Shown here piece by piece: positions 11,701 to 22,251 of a DNA stretch of 64,000 bases. The stretch is from Lycium barbarum. Lineage: Eukaryota > Streptophyta > Magnoliopsida > Solanales > Solanaceae. The notes under the pieces were generated by a model, which was given only the letters and a program-made list of their open reading frames with translations, was not told where the DNA came from and searched no databases. How positions within the stretch are numbered: the stretch's first letter is position 1; each line of letters starts with the position of its first letter. The DNA is taken from the NCBI RefSeq assembly GCF_019175385.1, contig NC_083346.1, forward strand, positions 58,557,821 through 58,621,820, written 5' to 3'. The position numbers were made by a program, and so were the translations under genes.

Positions 11701-12528
11701 TTGCCCTTCAACATAAGCTTCTTCTAAGGCAAAAATGCGGCTGGACCGTATTCTGGTCCGTCCAAATGAATTCCAAACTTTGCTGCTCATATATGCTTTT
11801 TCGAAATAAAATTTCCCAAGTAAGAATGGTGCCCCTTACGAATTACATGGAGGGTATCTCTTAAATCTTTAGTCCATCATAATAATTTTACCCTATCGGT
11901 ATCAACTTTCAAAGCATATTATGAACCTATATTTCATTCTCTTCTTTACCTATTCCTGGGAAAATTTGGGCAGAGTTTCCTTTGTACTTTTTACTATCCA
12001 GAATCTGCACGCAGGAAATACCAACAATGCCTTACAGGGCCAACATATATACACATATATCATATCGTATCATAGCCACACAGGGCTCCCAACTTCGAGT
12101 AAAAGGTATAAAGGTATCGGAACTTACCTCACATATCGCACCTCGAGACGTACCTGATCCTTTGACGATCTGTTCTGCTATACTTTCCTATCCATCTCCT
12201 CTTTCATCCTCCAACTTAACGTTTCACTCATGTTTCAATATTCTTACCTTATCCAACATGCCTCTTTCGCACCGTAACTTACCTGTGTACCCTGTAACTG
12301 CCAATATCATCGGTCCCTTTCTTCTGTCGCTGTCGTTCTTCAGCTGAAATCAAAAGTTAGTATAAGGAATTTCATTTCCTATGGTTGGGCTCTATCGCAC
12401 GATCTTAGATATGAAATAAAGGTAACATCCTAAATGTCCTGTAGCTTCCTGTTTATAGATATGGTGCACAACACACCGATAAACAAGATTCTACTAGACA
12501 CGGTTTGTAGACACTCCGAGGACGAACT
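8706..12528 (-). other. Non-coding internal region of element N
   Basis: 3.8 kb with no gag, protease, RT or integrase motif in any frame; the longest open stretches, about 120 codons, show no family resemblance. The plus strand is rich in pyrimidines, so the predicted RNA is purine-rich. The last few hundred bases before the PBS include a stretch around 11990-12090 resembling the 3' untranslated part of element A (3435-3520). It may be a stuffer of unknown origin. Confidence 0.7.
12451..12484 (-). promoter_or_regulatory. Leader hairpin with GTGCAC loop, element N
   Basis: On the minus-strand RNA: GTTTAT pairs with ATAAAC, a 1x1 mismatch follows, GGTGTG pairs with CATATC (two G-U pairs), and the 8-nt loop is TTGTGCAC. 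It lies about 45 nt after the PBS. Homologous hairpins are in elements A, C and B. It resembles a retroviral dimer-initiation stem-loop. Confidence 0.6.
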
Positions 12529-12540
12529 GCTCTGATACCA
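12529..12540 (-). other. Primer-binding site of element N (initiator tRNA-Met)
   Basis: The minus strand reads TGGTATCAGAGC, four bases after the LTR end at 12545. It is complementary to the 3' end of plant initiator tRNA-Met. Confidence 0.92.
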
Positions 12541-13349
12541 CTTTTGTCATGACCCAACCCCGTAGGCCGTGACTATTGCCCGAACTGGTCACCCGTATAC
12601 CAACCTTTTACATATAACATCAAACTGAAACTACGACAATACGGAAAATTATAAAGGAACTCCAAAGTGCGTAACATCATCATATATATACTTCCAGATC
12701 AACGGTCTCCTGAGGAGTCACAACTAATCATATCATGAAATAATACGCAAGCCGACAAGGCTGCCATCACATATCAATATCGTATGCAAGCCGACAAGGC
12801 TGCCATCACATATCAATATCGTATGCAAGCCGACAAGGCTGCTACTAGAGATGAACATCATACCACAGCACATTGTATAGACACAGCTGAACAGAACGCA
12901 GACACAACCCACACATATGTCTACAAACCTCTAAGAGTACGAATAGTGAAATATGATGGGGCAGGGCCCCGTTGTATCACTGGATAGCATATACATATAT
13001 ATATCATAAGATTCAAACCAAAAGTCTAGACTCCGGAACAACAGAGCTCTCCAAGACAGCAGAAAGGGAGTCCTAAGCTGGCGGATCACCAAAGCAAGTA
13101 TCTGCACTTGCGGGCATGAAACGCAGCCCCCCGAAGAAAGGCGGTCAGTACGGAATATGTACTGAGCATTTAAAGCATGAAATACAGTAAACAGGATCAT
13201 AACTGAAATAAGGAGTACAGAAAACAAGTACAATAACCAAAATACCTAAATGCTTGTCTTTGAAACATAAATCATGCATGTCAATATCATATATCATATC
13301 CGGCCCATTATGGGACTCGGTGAACATGGTCGGCACCCCGTCTTTGGCG

Positions 13350-13482
13350 CCATAACACAGCATACTCCAGAACACAGCATAACTCCATAACACAACATAA
13401 CTCCGTAACACAGCATAACTCCGTAACATAGCATAACTCCATAACACAGCATAACACCATAACACAGCATAACACCATAATA
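13350..13482 (-). repeat. 17-bp minisatellite in element N 5' LTR
   Basis: Counterpart of the array at 6881-7010, with about eight units and a few substitutions. Confidence 0.8.
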
Positions 13483-14808
13483 TATATACCGTACCCGACC
13501 CTCTAGTGAGGGACTCGGTGAACAATGCAGTGAAACTGTGCACGAATACTTATCCTGGCCCGAGACTCAGTGAAAGACATATTGAGGCATGCACGAGCAG
13601 AGTAGTGAGAAACTATATGCAATTTAAAAAAAAAATTCAAAGACTCAATAGAATAATCAACACGAATTACCATTTGAAAATCAGGACCATAGTCGTATCA
13701 AATACCTTTCGAATGTCACTCGGAACATATCAAACATCCTTTGAATGTCATCATAAGTATATCACAAAGCCTTAAGGATCATAGTCATATGTTACTATAG
13801 TATGAAACACCTTATAGAAGTCAAGTCACTAGTTATCATAGAGTTCCTAAGAATAGGAACGGATATATATCGACTATTAACCAACGTACAGAAAACTGAA
13901 GAGGGAGGCTCAATCACTTGAGAATTGTAACATCAAGAAGTGAATAAGAATCTTAAATATCACTCAAAGCTTATGAATGGAATTACCCCAAAGTTCATAC
14001 CATTCATCACTTAAATCTAAGACATGCCAAAAGAAAGAAGGGACAGCTTCACATACCTGTTGACGACTAATCGCAAAACCGTTCGCTTTGTCGCTCTTTT
14101 AGCCTAGTTAACATAAAGGTAACGTTATCGTCAGTAACTATACTTTCTAGTTCGTAAATCCGTAGCCCATCACTTTATAGAACTTGTTGTTTACCCTATA
14201 CATTCTCGTTTAGGGTTTTCCATTAGTTAAGGGCTTAACGAAAATCGGGCAGTATTTCCCCTATATATTCGCCTAACCCGAATTTCCAATTATTCTCCTG
14301 TTAACACAAAAATACCAACAACGGAGATATACATATAAAATTCTCACAATTCAGCCCATAACAATTCTAACAACCCAACAACTTCTCTAAATTCATTTCA
14401 GCCCACAATTTCCTATAACATCAATTTCATGCATTTTCTTAATTCCAATTTCGTCCAACCAATTTTTAATCCTTCCATTACAACACCATTAACATAATTA
14501 CACCATAAAATAAGAAAATCTTACTTAAATTTTCTCGGAGCAATTTCTACTCTTAATTGCTCCAATTTCGCAATTTCTTCTTCCTCGATTCAATATCCAA
14601 TGTTGCTATTACCTCCTTGAACTTGTAATTCAGCTTGAGACTTGATCAAAACATGCAAAATCATTTTTTTGTTCATCAACCATGGCTGGCCGAGAGGTTG
14701 GTAGCCATGGCAATGTTTGTTGTTGTTGTTTTTTTTTTCTTTCCTTTTCCTTAACTAATCCTTGCCAAATGAAGAATATGAAATGCCTTGGTGTGTCATT
14801 TTTTGACC

Positions 14809-14895
14809 TTTATATGCTGCCCCAATGGTGGACACATTGCTGCCACTGATCATTGCCATTTGTGCCACGTGGCAGCCCACTTGGTGCCACGTGGC
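14809..14895 (-). promoter_or_regulatory. Promoter of element N 5' LTR: TATA and two G-boxes
   Basis: TATA at 14809-14815 (minus) and GCCACGTGGC at 14864-14873 and 14886-14895. This copy would drive transcription of the whole element. Function is inferred from motif and position only. Confidence 0.55.
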
Positions 14896-15162
14896 AGACC
14901 TTTAATTTTTTTTTTCGGTGGAGCCCACTCCTATTAATTAAATTAATTAATCACTAATCCTTTACTTAAAAATTTAATCATAATTAATTAGTTCCTAATC
15001 CCCAATAATATTTTTACCGTAAATAAAATTTATAAATAATTTATGTTCTACTTAAAATTGCAAATTAAAAGATTTCTATTTCGTGTCCGAAAATGATTCT
15101 TCATTTAACTTGAGTCGACTTACTTGCGAATAATTTGACGTATGAACATACAGGGTATAACA

Positions 15163-15167
15163 ACTTA
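15163..15167. repeat. Target-site duplication of element N, right copy
   Basis: ACTTA, identical to 6095-6099; the interrupted RT frame resumes on the other side. Confidence 0.95.
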
Positions 15168-16120
15168 GCACCCTGCAACTGTTCAAATAGGTTGTCAATC
15201 CTGGGGAAGGGATACCAGTTCTTTATTGTTACTTTATTCAGCTGTCTATAAACAATACACATCCGCAGCGACCCTTCTTTATTTCTCATAAATAGTATCG
15301 GTGCTCCCCAAGGTGATGTACTAGGCCTGACGAAGCATTTTTGTAATAAGTTTCTCAGTTGTTCATTTAATTCCTGCAGCTTTGCAGGTGCAATCCTATA
15401 AGGAGGATTAGATATAGGCTGAGTACCTAGCAACACATCTATAGTGAACTCTATCTCCCGTTCTGGAGGGAGGCCTGGAAATTCGTCGGGGAATACATCT
15501 AGGAATTCATTAACTACCGGGACTGACTGAAGAGCCGGTACCTCTTCTTTCATATCATGCACTTGAACCAGATGATAAATATAGCCTTTCCTAACCATCT
15601 TCCTCGCCTTGAGGTACGAAATAAACTTACCCCTCGACGATGTTGTATTCCCTCTCCATTTTATAATCAGCTCTCCTGGAAACTGAAATTGAACTATCTT
15701 TTCTCTACAATCAATATTAGCATAACAAGAAGCTAGCCAGTCTATGCCCATGATAACATCAAACTCAGTTATGTCTAACTCTATCAGGTCTGCTATGGTA
15801 TGACGACAATATATACCCACCAAACAGTTTTTATATACTTGCCTAGCTATAACAGAATCTCCTACCGGTGTAGCTACCTCAAATGGTTCTATCAACTCAG
15901 GTTATATTTTGATTCTACCTACAACAAAGGGGGATATATATGATAAGGTGGAACCTGGATCTATCAATGCATACACGTCCCGGGAGAATATCGATAAAAT
16001 ACCTGTAACCACATTCGGTGAAGCCTCCTGATCCTGTCTACTAGCCAAAGCATATATGTGGTTTGAAAAACCGCTAGAACTAGAAGCTCCACCATGACCT
16101 CTACCACGGCCTGCTGGCAT
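15168..16120 (-). pseudogene. Element A protease and N-terminal reverse transcriptase (broken)
   Basis: Aspartic protease first: ALIDPGSTLSYIS (about 15925-15965), with the DPGST form of the active-site motif usual in this lineage, then an in-frame TAA at 15902-15904. Beyond the stop the same frame continues with [38 protein letters not shown], the linker, [54 protein letters not shown] and [22 protein letters not shown]. It stops where element N was inserted, shortly before the FSKIDL motif. One nonsense codon is the only break seen in this 950-bp piece. Confidence 0.88.
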
Positions 16121-17449
16121 CTAAATACCCTGCCCCGTAGGGCGCATGGCTAAAGAAGAAGATGAACCAGCAACCAACCAAGTAGGCTGAACCATACCAC
16201 CTGCACCATCTCTATAAGGACACTCTCTCATCATGTGGCCTTGACGGCCACAAGAAAAACAAGAACCTGTAGCCCAACGACAATCCCCAACGTGGGGTCT
16301 ACCACACTGAGAACACCAAGGCAAAAGTAGCCTCGACTGACTCGAACCCCTGCTCATCTGTAAACCCTGAAGCCTTGGAGCTCGGACCGGCTCCTGTATA
16401 CAATGTGCGGTCGAATCCCCTATCCATGAACCGTTGGGGTGCACTCCGTGCTGACTGGGAAGAATATCTAACATGCTGCTGAGGCTGCCCGCCTCGAAAT
16501 TAACTAGAATAACCCACTGATCTATCCCTCTTATGCTGTCCTCTATCATGGTCCCTATTTGCCTGATGTCCCTTGTGTCGATCCTCCACCCCCTGTGCGT
16601 ATGCTTGTACCCGAGCAATATTCATACCTGGCTGAAGAGCCACTTCCATACAACCATCAATCAAATAATGATCTAGTCCCATCACATAACGATGCACCCT
16701 ATCCGCCATATCAGCTACAATAGTCGGCGTATATCTAGCCAACGAATCAAACTCAAGACTATACTTTCGAATGCTCCTGCCATTCTGCCTCAAATGCAAA
16801 AATCTATCAACTCTAGCCCGCCTCATCACTGGAGGCAGGAAGTGGCCAAAGAAGGCCTCCACAAACTCATCCCATATCGCTGGAGGAGCATCCTCGCCCC
16901 TAGATAGCTCCTAAGAGTCATACCAATTAACAACTATATCCCGCAATCGATATGAAGTCAACTCCACAGACTCAGTCTCAGAAGCCCTAATTATCTTCAA
17001 TGTACGCTGCATCTGCCGAATAAATTCCTGTGGATCATCCTCGGGCTTTGACCTGAAAAACTCTGGAGGATTACAATACAAGAAGTCACGAACCCTCAAA
17101 TATCAGACCTATCCACATGGTCAACCCCTGGTCCATGCCTGCGAGCCTGCCCTACCACTAATCTGGTCAACAACTGAACTGCATCTCTCATGGCCCTATC
17201 CTCCACCCCTGGCTGAAGAGTTGGAGGCTCAGGTACCAGGGCCTCGGGGGCTGGCGGTGGTGCTGCCCCCTGAACTGGAGCTGCTGCTGCTCCAAGCTCC
17301 TTTGGAGGTGGCGACATAGCAGAGCTCGCTGACTGTACTACCGTCTTAGGCATAAACTGGGCATGGGCCCTAGTAACTCTTCGAGTCTGACCAGTATCTC
17401 CTGCTAGTGATTTGCCCTTCTGGGCAGCAGTCGCTTTCTTTGGAGGCAT
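16121..17449 (-). pseudogene. Element A gag (broken)
   Basis: Capsid-nucleocapsid region. I chose the start at MPPKKATAAQ (17449) because related gag proteins begin this way; an upstream Met at 17461 is in frame. Order: a proline- and alanine-rich N-terminus, the gag core with YCNPPEFFRSKPEDDPQEFI and FFGHFLPP, RFLHLRQNGRSIRKYSLEFDSL, then a zinc knuckle CFSCGRQGHMMREC (about 16205-16260) preceded by CSQCGRPHVGDC. Breaks: frameshifts near 17100 and 16540, in-frame stops at 16911-16913 and 16121-16123. Gag-pol was probably one frame originally, as the stop at 16121 separates parts in the same phase. Confidence 0.85.
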
Positions 17450-17637
17450 AGCTAAAAACACAACAATTTGTTAGAGAGGGATTATCCTAATAAAATACCT
17501 CTATCGCACGATATAGTATAAGAAGGAAAGATAACATCCTAAATGTCTTGTAGCTTCCTATTTATAGATGTGGTGCACAACACACCGATAAACAAGACTC
17601 TACTAGACACAGTCTGTAGATACTCTGAAGATGAACT
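17450..17637 (-). other. Element A leader between PBS and gag
   Basis: About 190 bp. It is strongly similar to the first 110 bp of the leaders of elements N and C and to the B internal region, including the TACTAGACACAGTCTGTAG block and the GTGCAC hairpin at 17560-17593. Confidence 0.7.
17560..17593 (-). promoter_or_regulatory. Leader hairpin with GTGCAC loop, element A
   Basis: Minus-strand RNA: GTTTAT with ATAAAT (one G-U), a 1x1 mismatch, GGTGTG with CACATC (one G-U), loop TTGTGCAC. Compared with element N, a G-U pair here has become G-C, which keeps the pairing. Confidence 0.6.
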
Positions 17638-17649
17638 ACTCTGATACCA
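17638..17649 (-). other. Primer-binding site of element A (initiator tRNA-Met)
   Basis: The minus strand reads TGGTATCAGAGT, one mismatch from TGGTATCAGAGC, four bases from the LTR end at 17654. Confidence 0.88.
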
Positions 17650-18302
17650 CTTTTGTCACGACCCAAACCGATGGGCCATGACTAGGTCTCGAGTTGGACA
17701 TTCGTATACGAACCTGCTAGATATAATTAGACTTAAAATAAGGACAATATGGCAATCTGTAAAAGCATGTTGTAGACTCATAATGTCATATATCAGAACG
17801 AACTAGTCTCATGAGGAGTCACAACTACCCAAAACACAACAAAATATGCAAGCCGACAAGGCTGCCACTATACACGGGAATATCCAAAACGATCTACATC
17901 TGTATAGCTGACCAAACTATATATACAACCCACACATGTCCACAAACCTCTAAGAGTATGACAGTGAAATATGGCGGTACAGGGCCCCGCCGTACCATGA
18001 ATATGCATAAGTTTATATCAAAGGATCTGTACCAAAATGACTCAAGCTCCGGAATAATGGAGCCCTCCAAGAAGCTGAGCAAAAGTCCTAGGCTAGAGGA
18101 TCACAAAACTGAGAATCTGTACCTGCGGGCATGAAACGTAGCCCCCGAAGAAAAGGGGTTAGTACGAAAAGTGTACTGAGTATGTAAAGCATGAAGTATA
18201 GTAATGAAGATCATGATCGAATGAAAGGATGATAAGAGATAAGTATGATAACAAGGGATACCAATGTACCTATGCCTTATGAGATGAGTCATGCATATAT
18301 AT

Positions 18303-18790
18303 ATTCTGTATACCGTACCCAGCCCATTATGGGACTCGGTGAGATAATAATATATACTGTACCCTGCCTATTATGGGGCTCGGTGAAATAATAATATATA
18401 CCGTACCCGGCACATTATGGGACTCAGTGAAATATAATATATACCGTACCTGGCCTATTATGGGACTCGGTGAAACAATAATATCTACCGTATCGGGCCC
18501 ATTATGGGACTCGGTAAAATAATAATATATACCATACCGGGCCCATTATGGGACTCGGTGAAATAATCATATATACCGTACCCGACCCATCATGGGACTC
18601 GGCGAAATAATCATATATACCGTACCCGACCCATTATGGGACTCGGTGAAATAATCATATATACCGTACCCGGCCCTCTAGTGAGGGACTCGGTGAAATA
18701 ATCATATATACCGTACTCGGCCCTCTAGTGATTGACTCGGTGAAATAATCATGTTTATACGTACCCGGTCCTCTAGTGAGGGACTCGGTG
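18303..18790 (-). repeat. 44-46-bp minisatellite in element A LTR (about 11 units)
   Basis: Each unit contains TATACCGTACCCGGCCC, ATTATGGGACTCGGTG and an AATAAT spacer. In the last three units (18661-18790) the core changes to CTCTAGTGAGGGAC, so two subtypes are arranged in blocks. Related units occur singly or in pairs in the N family (6841, 7021-7060, 63541, 63666). Confidence 0.88.
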
Positions 18791-19644
18791 AAGTGATGCA
18801 ATGACAATGTGCACGAATAGAATATTAGGAGCAATCATGTACAAACTGAATCACCATTTGAGACTCGAGAGAATAGATAGAATGAACCAACACTTGGGGA
18901 AGCAAAAATAACTGTCATGTCAAGTACTACAGCGAACTAGAGTTCATTGGAATAATATTTGTTCGTCATTTGCTCATTTTATATAATTCATGCCAAAGAA
19001 GAAAGAAGAGATAGCTTTACATACCTTTGAAGCTTATCTATTGGCTCAACTTCTACTTCTCAAACTCGGAAATCTACTATCAAGGGAATTCATACTATTG
19101 ATAGGCTCGTCATCAAGTGCTTATCTTAAGCCTTTAAATTAACTCTTTCTAGAATCTGCCGAAATTTCAGCAGCACCTCCCCTGTTTATATCCCTAGCCC
19201 GAAATCACAGTTACTAACAACCAACAACAATAACAACAACCACAACAACAACAACATCATCACTAACATTAACCACAACAACAACAACATCATTACTAAC
19301 ATCAACATACTCCATAAGACATCTCATATGATGTTTATCCGATTTTTCAACCAACTACTCCATTATACTGCTATTTAATCGCTCTATTCCCGTACGTAAA
19401 CCTAAAAAAATATCAATAGGAAGAGATTCAAACCTTATTCTTACTAGGACATCAATATCTTCAGTGTTCGCCTAGAATCCAAACCAAATCCACCGCAAAA
19501 CAAGACTACAAATCACCACTATACGCTATCTGAACCTAACTACCACTCGTCCACTTGAAAATTGCTCACTTTTGATACCCTCACTCCCTCTTCTGATTTC
19601 TGAGTTTTTCTTGGAAAAATCTGATGAAAAGGGGGGTTTTACCC

Positions 19645-19654
19645 CTTTATATAG
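19645..19654 (-). promoter_or_regulatory. TATA box, element A 5' LTR
   Basis: The minus strand reads CTATATAAAGGGG, with the GCG word array directly upstream. Confidence 0.6.
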
Positions 19655-19689
19655 GTGGTCAAACTCGGTGAAAACCGACTCAATAATTG

Positions 19690-19790
19690 ACTTTCACGAA
19701 CGTGAGGTCCTCTCGCTAACGCGAAGGCCTGGGATTTCCATGGCCATCGCGAACGCTAGACCATCTCGCGAACGCGAAGGGTAATTCTGC
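19690..19790 (-). repeat. GCGAACGCGAAGG word array, element A 5' LTR
   Basis: At least five copies of GCGAACGCGAAGG-like words and their reverse complements in 100 bp, just upstream of TATA on the minus strand. Confidence 0.65.
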
Positions 19791-19960
19791 CCAGTTCGTC
19801 CAATTTTCATCTTCCGCCCATTTGTCCTCCAATCCTTCCAATACTTCTCATACAAGATCGTAAACCTTTATAACCATAAAATAGGCGCATGTCACTCCAG
19901 AGTTTACAATCAAGCAGTTGACACCTACGGAACCCAACGTCAAAACTACGAGGTGTAACA

Positions 19961-22195
19961 ATATCTCCTAGTATATTAGGATTTGTAAGGCGTTTCAAAA
20001 GCCTAAAATGAAGTTCGTCAAGTCTAGTTTCCAACGCAATAAACCGTTCGTCGATACGATATCGGAGTAGTGAATTATGGATGTTACAATTTAGGCTGAT
20101 AGAGCAAAAACGAGCTGCTGCAGTAGCCATGCTGCTACAGTAACTGCTACAGTACCGAACCGACTTTGGAACCTTATAAAAGGGGTTGTACCCCTCATTT
20201 TTCATCCAAACACTTCTCAAAATATCCCAAACTCTCTAGAATAATCCCCCAACTTCCGTCCATAGAATTTTAGCACAAATTAAGTGAAATCGCCGGATTT
20301 AAGTCCGAACAACGTATAGTTATGATTACAAAATTGTACAGCGACAAGTTTTGGCTCAAGTTCAAGGGGGAAAATGAAGATATTGCAATATTAACAGGAG
20401 TAAGGTACGAATCTCTTCTTATTAATGTTAGTTTCGGTTAGTTGTGGAACTTGGAAAACATCGTGTGGGATGTTTATAGAACGTGATGGTGTTGGAAATG
20501 ATGTTGTTGATGCTGGTGTTGTTGTTGTTGATTACGGGATTATGATTTCGGGCTAGGCATATAAACAGGGGAGATGCTGCTTGAATTTCGACAGATGTTA
20601 AATGGATTTTAACAATAGTATGAATGGTATTATATGTAGATTACGAGACAATGAACGATCATAACTAGATTGCAAGACAGAAGGTAGGTTGAAAAGTCGG
20701 AAAGTAAGCTTCCGGGTATGTTAAGGCTAAACCTTTCTTTCTTAAGGCATGATTCCTTTGTTGTGAACTTATATATGAAATATTCAATGAACTCGTTTCT
20801 AAAAGTACCAAAGATTACAGTTCCCGATGTTCTTGTGATATCCTTAAGCTTGTTTCATGGCTATTAATGTTATTCATTAATGTTGATCTCATCTTATGAT
20901 CTTGTTCCTTCAAGGTGAGACGTGTTCATGATGACGGTTCCATAATAATAATAACAATCCAATGAGTTTAGGAACAAGTTCTTAAGAAATGTTTTATAGC
21001 ACATGAATAGAGTGTTAGCAGAGGATCTCTAATGAGGTATTTAATGTTCGAAGAGAGGTTCATGTTGTATCTTAGGATCTGGTTATAGTCTAGTCAAGTG
21101 GGAAGAAGCACTAATGGCCTGAGCTGTGCTTATAAGTCTTATGTGATTATGTAGACCCTACGGGTCAAGTGATGACCACAGGAAGTGTATAGAGATTACT
21201 TGTAGAAGTTTAGTTATGATGTTGATTAATATTTCCACTGGTCTACGACCAGTCGGGCAGATGTTACCACTGGTCTACGGCCAGTTAGGCAGATATGTAT
21301 TTACCACTGGTCTACGGCCAGTTGGGCAGTTATGTATTTAGCGTTGGTCTACGACCGATTGGGAAGATATGTGTTTACCACCATGCTACGGTTGTTTGGG
21401 CAGTTATTACCACCATGCTATGGCCGGTCGGTCAGTGACCACTGATCAGTCGGGCTGTTGCGCTCTACCTTCTAGCGATAATCGAACGGACAGTTATTAC
21501 CACCCCGAGCTACGACCATTTGGGCCGTTACCATTGATTAGTTGGGCAGTTAGCACTAGGACAGTAAGTAAGTTAGAGATGCATTGTTGTCCATAGATGC
21601 AGGTAAAGCTATGAGAGTATTAAGAGACATGCGTACTAGATTCTCATCGGTAAGTCAGAAGTGCCAGGTTCATTCTTATCCTCTTTCTTTGCTGCATATG
21701 TTGATTATATTACATTTCAGCCTTACATACTTGGTACAATATTCATACTGACGTCCTTTCTTGTGGACGCTGCGTTCATGCCCGCAGGTGTAGACAGACG
21801 GGACGAGGATCTTCCGCAGTAGGTTGCTTTAAGGTACTAGTTTTGATTGGTGGGCCTCACTTCTTTATGGAGCATTGCCGAGTCTAGGTCTATATATATA
21901 TACATAACTTGTGTTAAGGGTATGTCGGGGTCCCTGTCCCGACTTGTATATTTCAGTCTTGTTCATAGAGGCTTTATAGACAGTTCCTGTGTATAGCTTA
22001 GTTATTTTGTGTCGATAGTTATGTTGGCATCGCAGCCCATTGCACATAAATTTATGCATGATATTATGCTCATATTTATCCCTTAGCTGTATTTATACCA
22101 TTCAAGACAAGAAGGATGCAAGTTATAAGTTGGTTCGCTCGGTTCCCATGGGGTGCCGAGTGCCAGTCACGCCTTAACAAGGATGGGGTATGACA
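19961..22195 (+). repeat. Family B LTR0, 5'-truncated
   Basis: Begins at a position corresponding to roughly 310 bp into LTR1 and ends GGGTATGACA at 22195, followed by a PBS. It has CTGCTACAGTA words and CCTTATAAAAGGGG TATA near 20170, a donor-like GGGTATGTTAAGG at 20714-20726, the minisatellite at 21238-21545 and an intact acceptor-like CCCGCAG at 21781-21787. It is clearly diverged from LTR2-4. Confidence 0.9.
21238..21545 (+). repeat. Minisatellite of GGTCTACGGCCAGT units, LTR0
   Basis: About nine degenerate units of 28-38 bp with the core GGTCTACGGCCAGTTGGGCAG and spacer ATATGTATTTACCACT. Equivalent arrays are at 23920-24235, 26855-27110, 29691-29946 and 32524-32779. Confidence 0.8.
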
Positions 22196-22251
22196 AATTG
22201 GTATCAGAGCCAATTTTTTCCTAGGGTTGTCTGCAAGCTGTGTCTAGCAAA
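22196..22251 (+). other. Reduced internal region between LTR0 and LTR1
   Basis: Only 56 bp: PBS TGGTATCAGAGC at 22199-22210, then CTAGGGTTGTCTGCAAGC, then directly the next LTR. The hairpin, gag start and PPT present in the other internal regions are deleted. Confidence 0.85.

Larger units (their letters stand above)
6100..15162 (-). mobile_element. Element N: complete non-autonomous gypsy-type LTR element nested in element A
   Basis: A 9,063-bp insertion inside the RT coding region of element A. It has two LTRs (6100-8691 and 12545-15162), TG...CA ends, a PBS (12529-12540), a PPT (8692-8705) and ACTTA duplications. The 3,853-bp internal region has no recognisable gag or pol on either strand. 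This matches the class called LARD (large retrotransposon derivative). Its leader after the PBS is very like that of element A, so it was probably copied by proteins of an A-like autonomous element; that is inference. Orientation is set by the PBS and PPT positions. Confidence 0.93.
12545..15162 (-). repeat. Element N 5' LTR
   Basis: 2,618 bp, ends TGTCATGACC and GGGTATAACA. It carries the same series of signals as the 3' LTR: G-boxes 14864-14895, TATA 14809-14815, GTATGT donor-like site 14051-14056, 17-bp array 13350-13482, acceptor-like AG at 13107-13108. There it reads CGCAAG rather than CGCAG, a one-base change. A local 42-bp duplication (12740-12830) is not in the 3' LTR. Confidence 0.93.
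17654..19960 (-). repeat. Element A 5' LTR
   Basis: 2,307 bp from TGTCACGACC to GGTGTAACA. Transcriptional order on the minus strand: GCGAACGCGAAGG words (19690-19790), TATA (19645-19654), CAA-rich stretch, GTATGT (19019-19024), 11-unit minisatellite (18303-18790), CCCGCAG acceptor-like end at 18123, LTR end. On the right it is fused in mid-LTR to family B, showing that A inserted into a B LTR. The partner duplication (expected ATATC) cannot be seen on the left because that end is lost. Confidence 0.9.

Noticed and set aside
12529..12540. tRNA-Met gene fragment
   Set aside because: Only the 12-base complement of the tRNA 3' end is present, placed next to an LTR end. It is a primer-binding site, not a tRNA gene.
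3557..17449. Endogenous pararetrovirus
   Set aside because: Order of domains (gag, protease, RT, RNase H, then integrase with chromodomain-like tail), LTRs and PBS are those of Ty3/gypsy; no movement-protein or caulimovirid coat motif.
18303..18790. CRISPR-like regular repeats
   Set aside because: Units are contiguous without unique spacers, lie inside a plant LTR, and there are no cas genes. It is a minisatellite.
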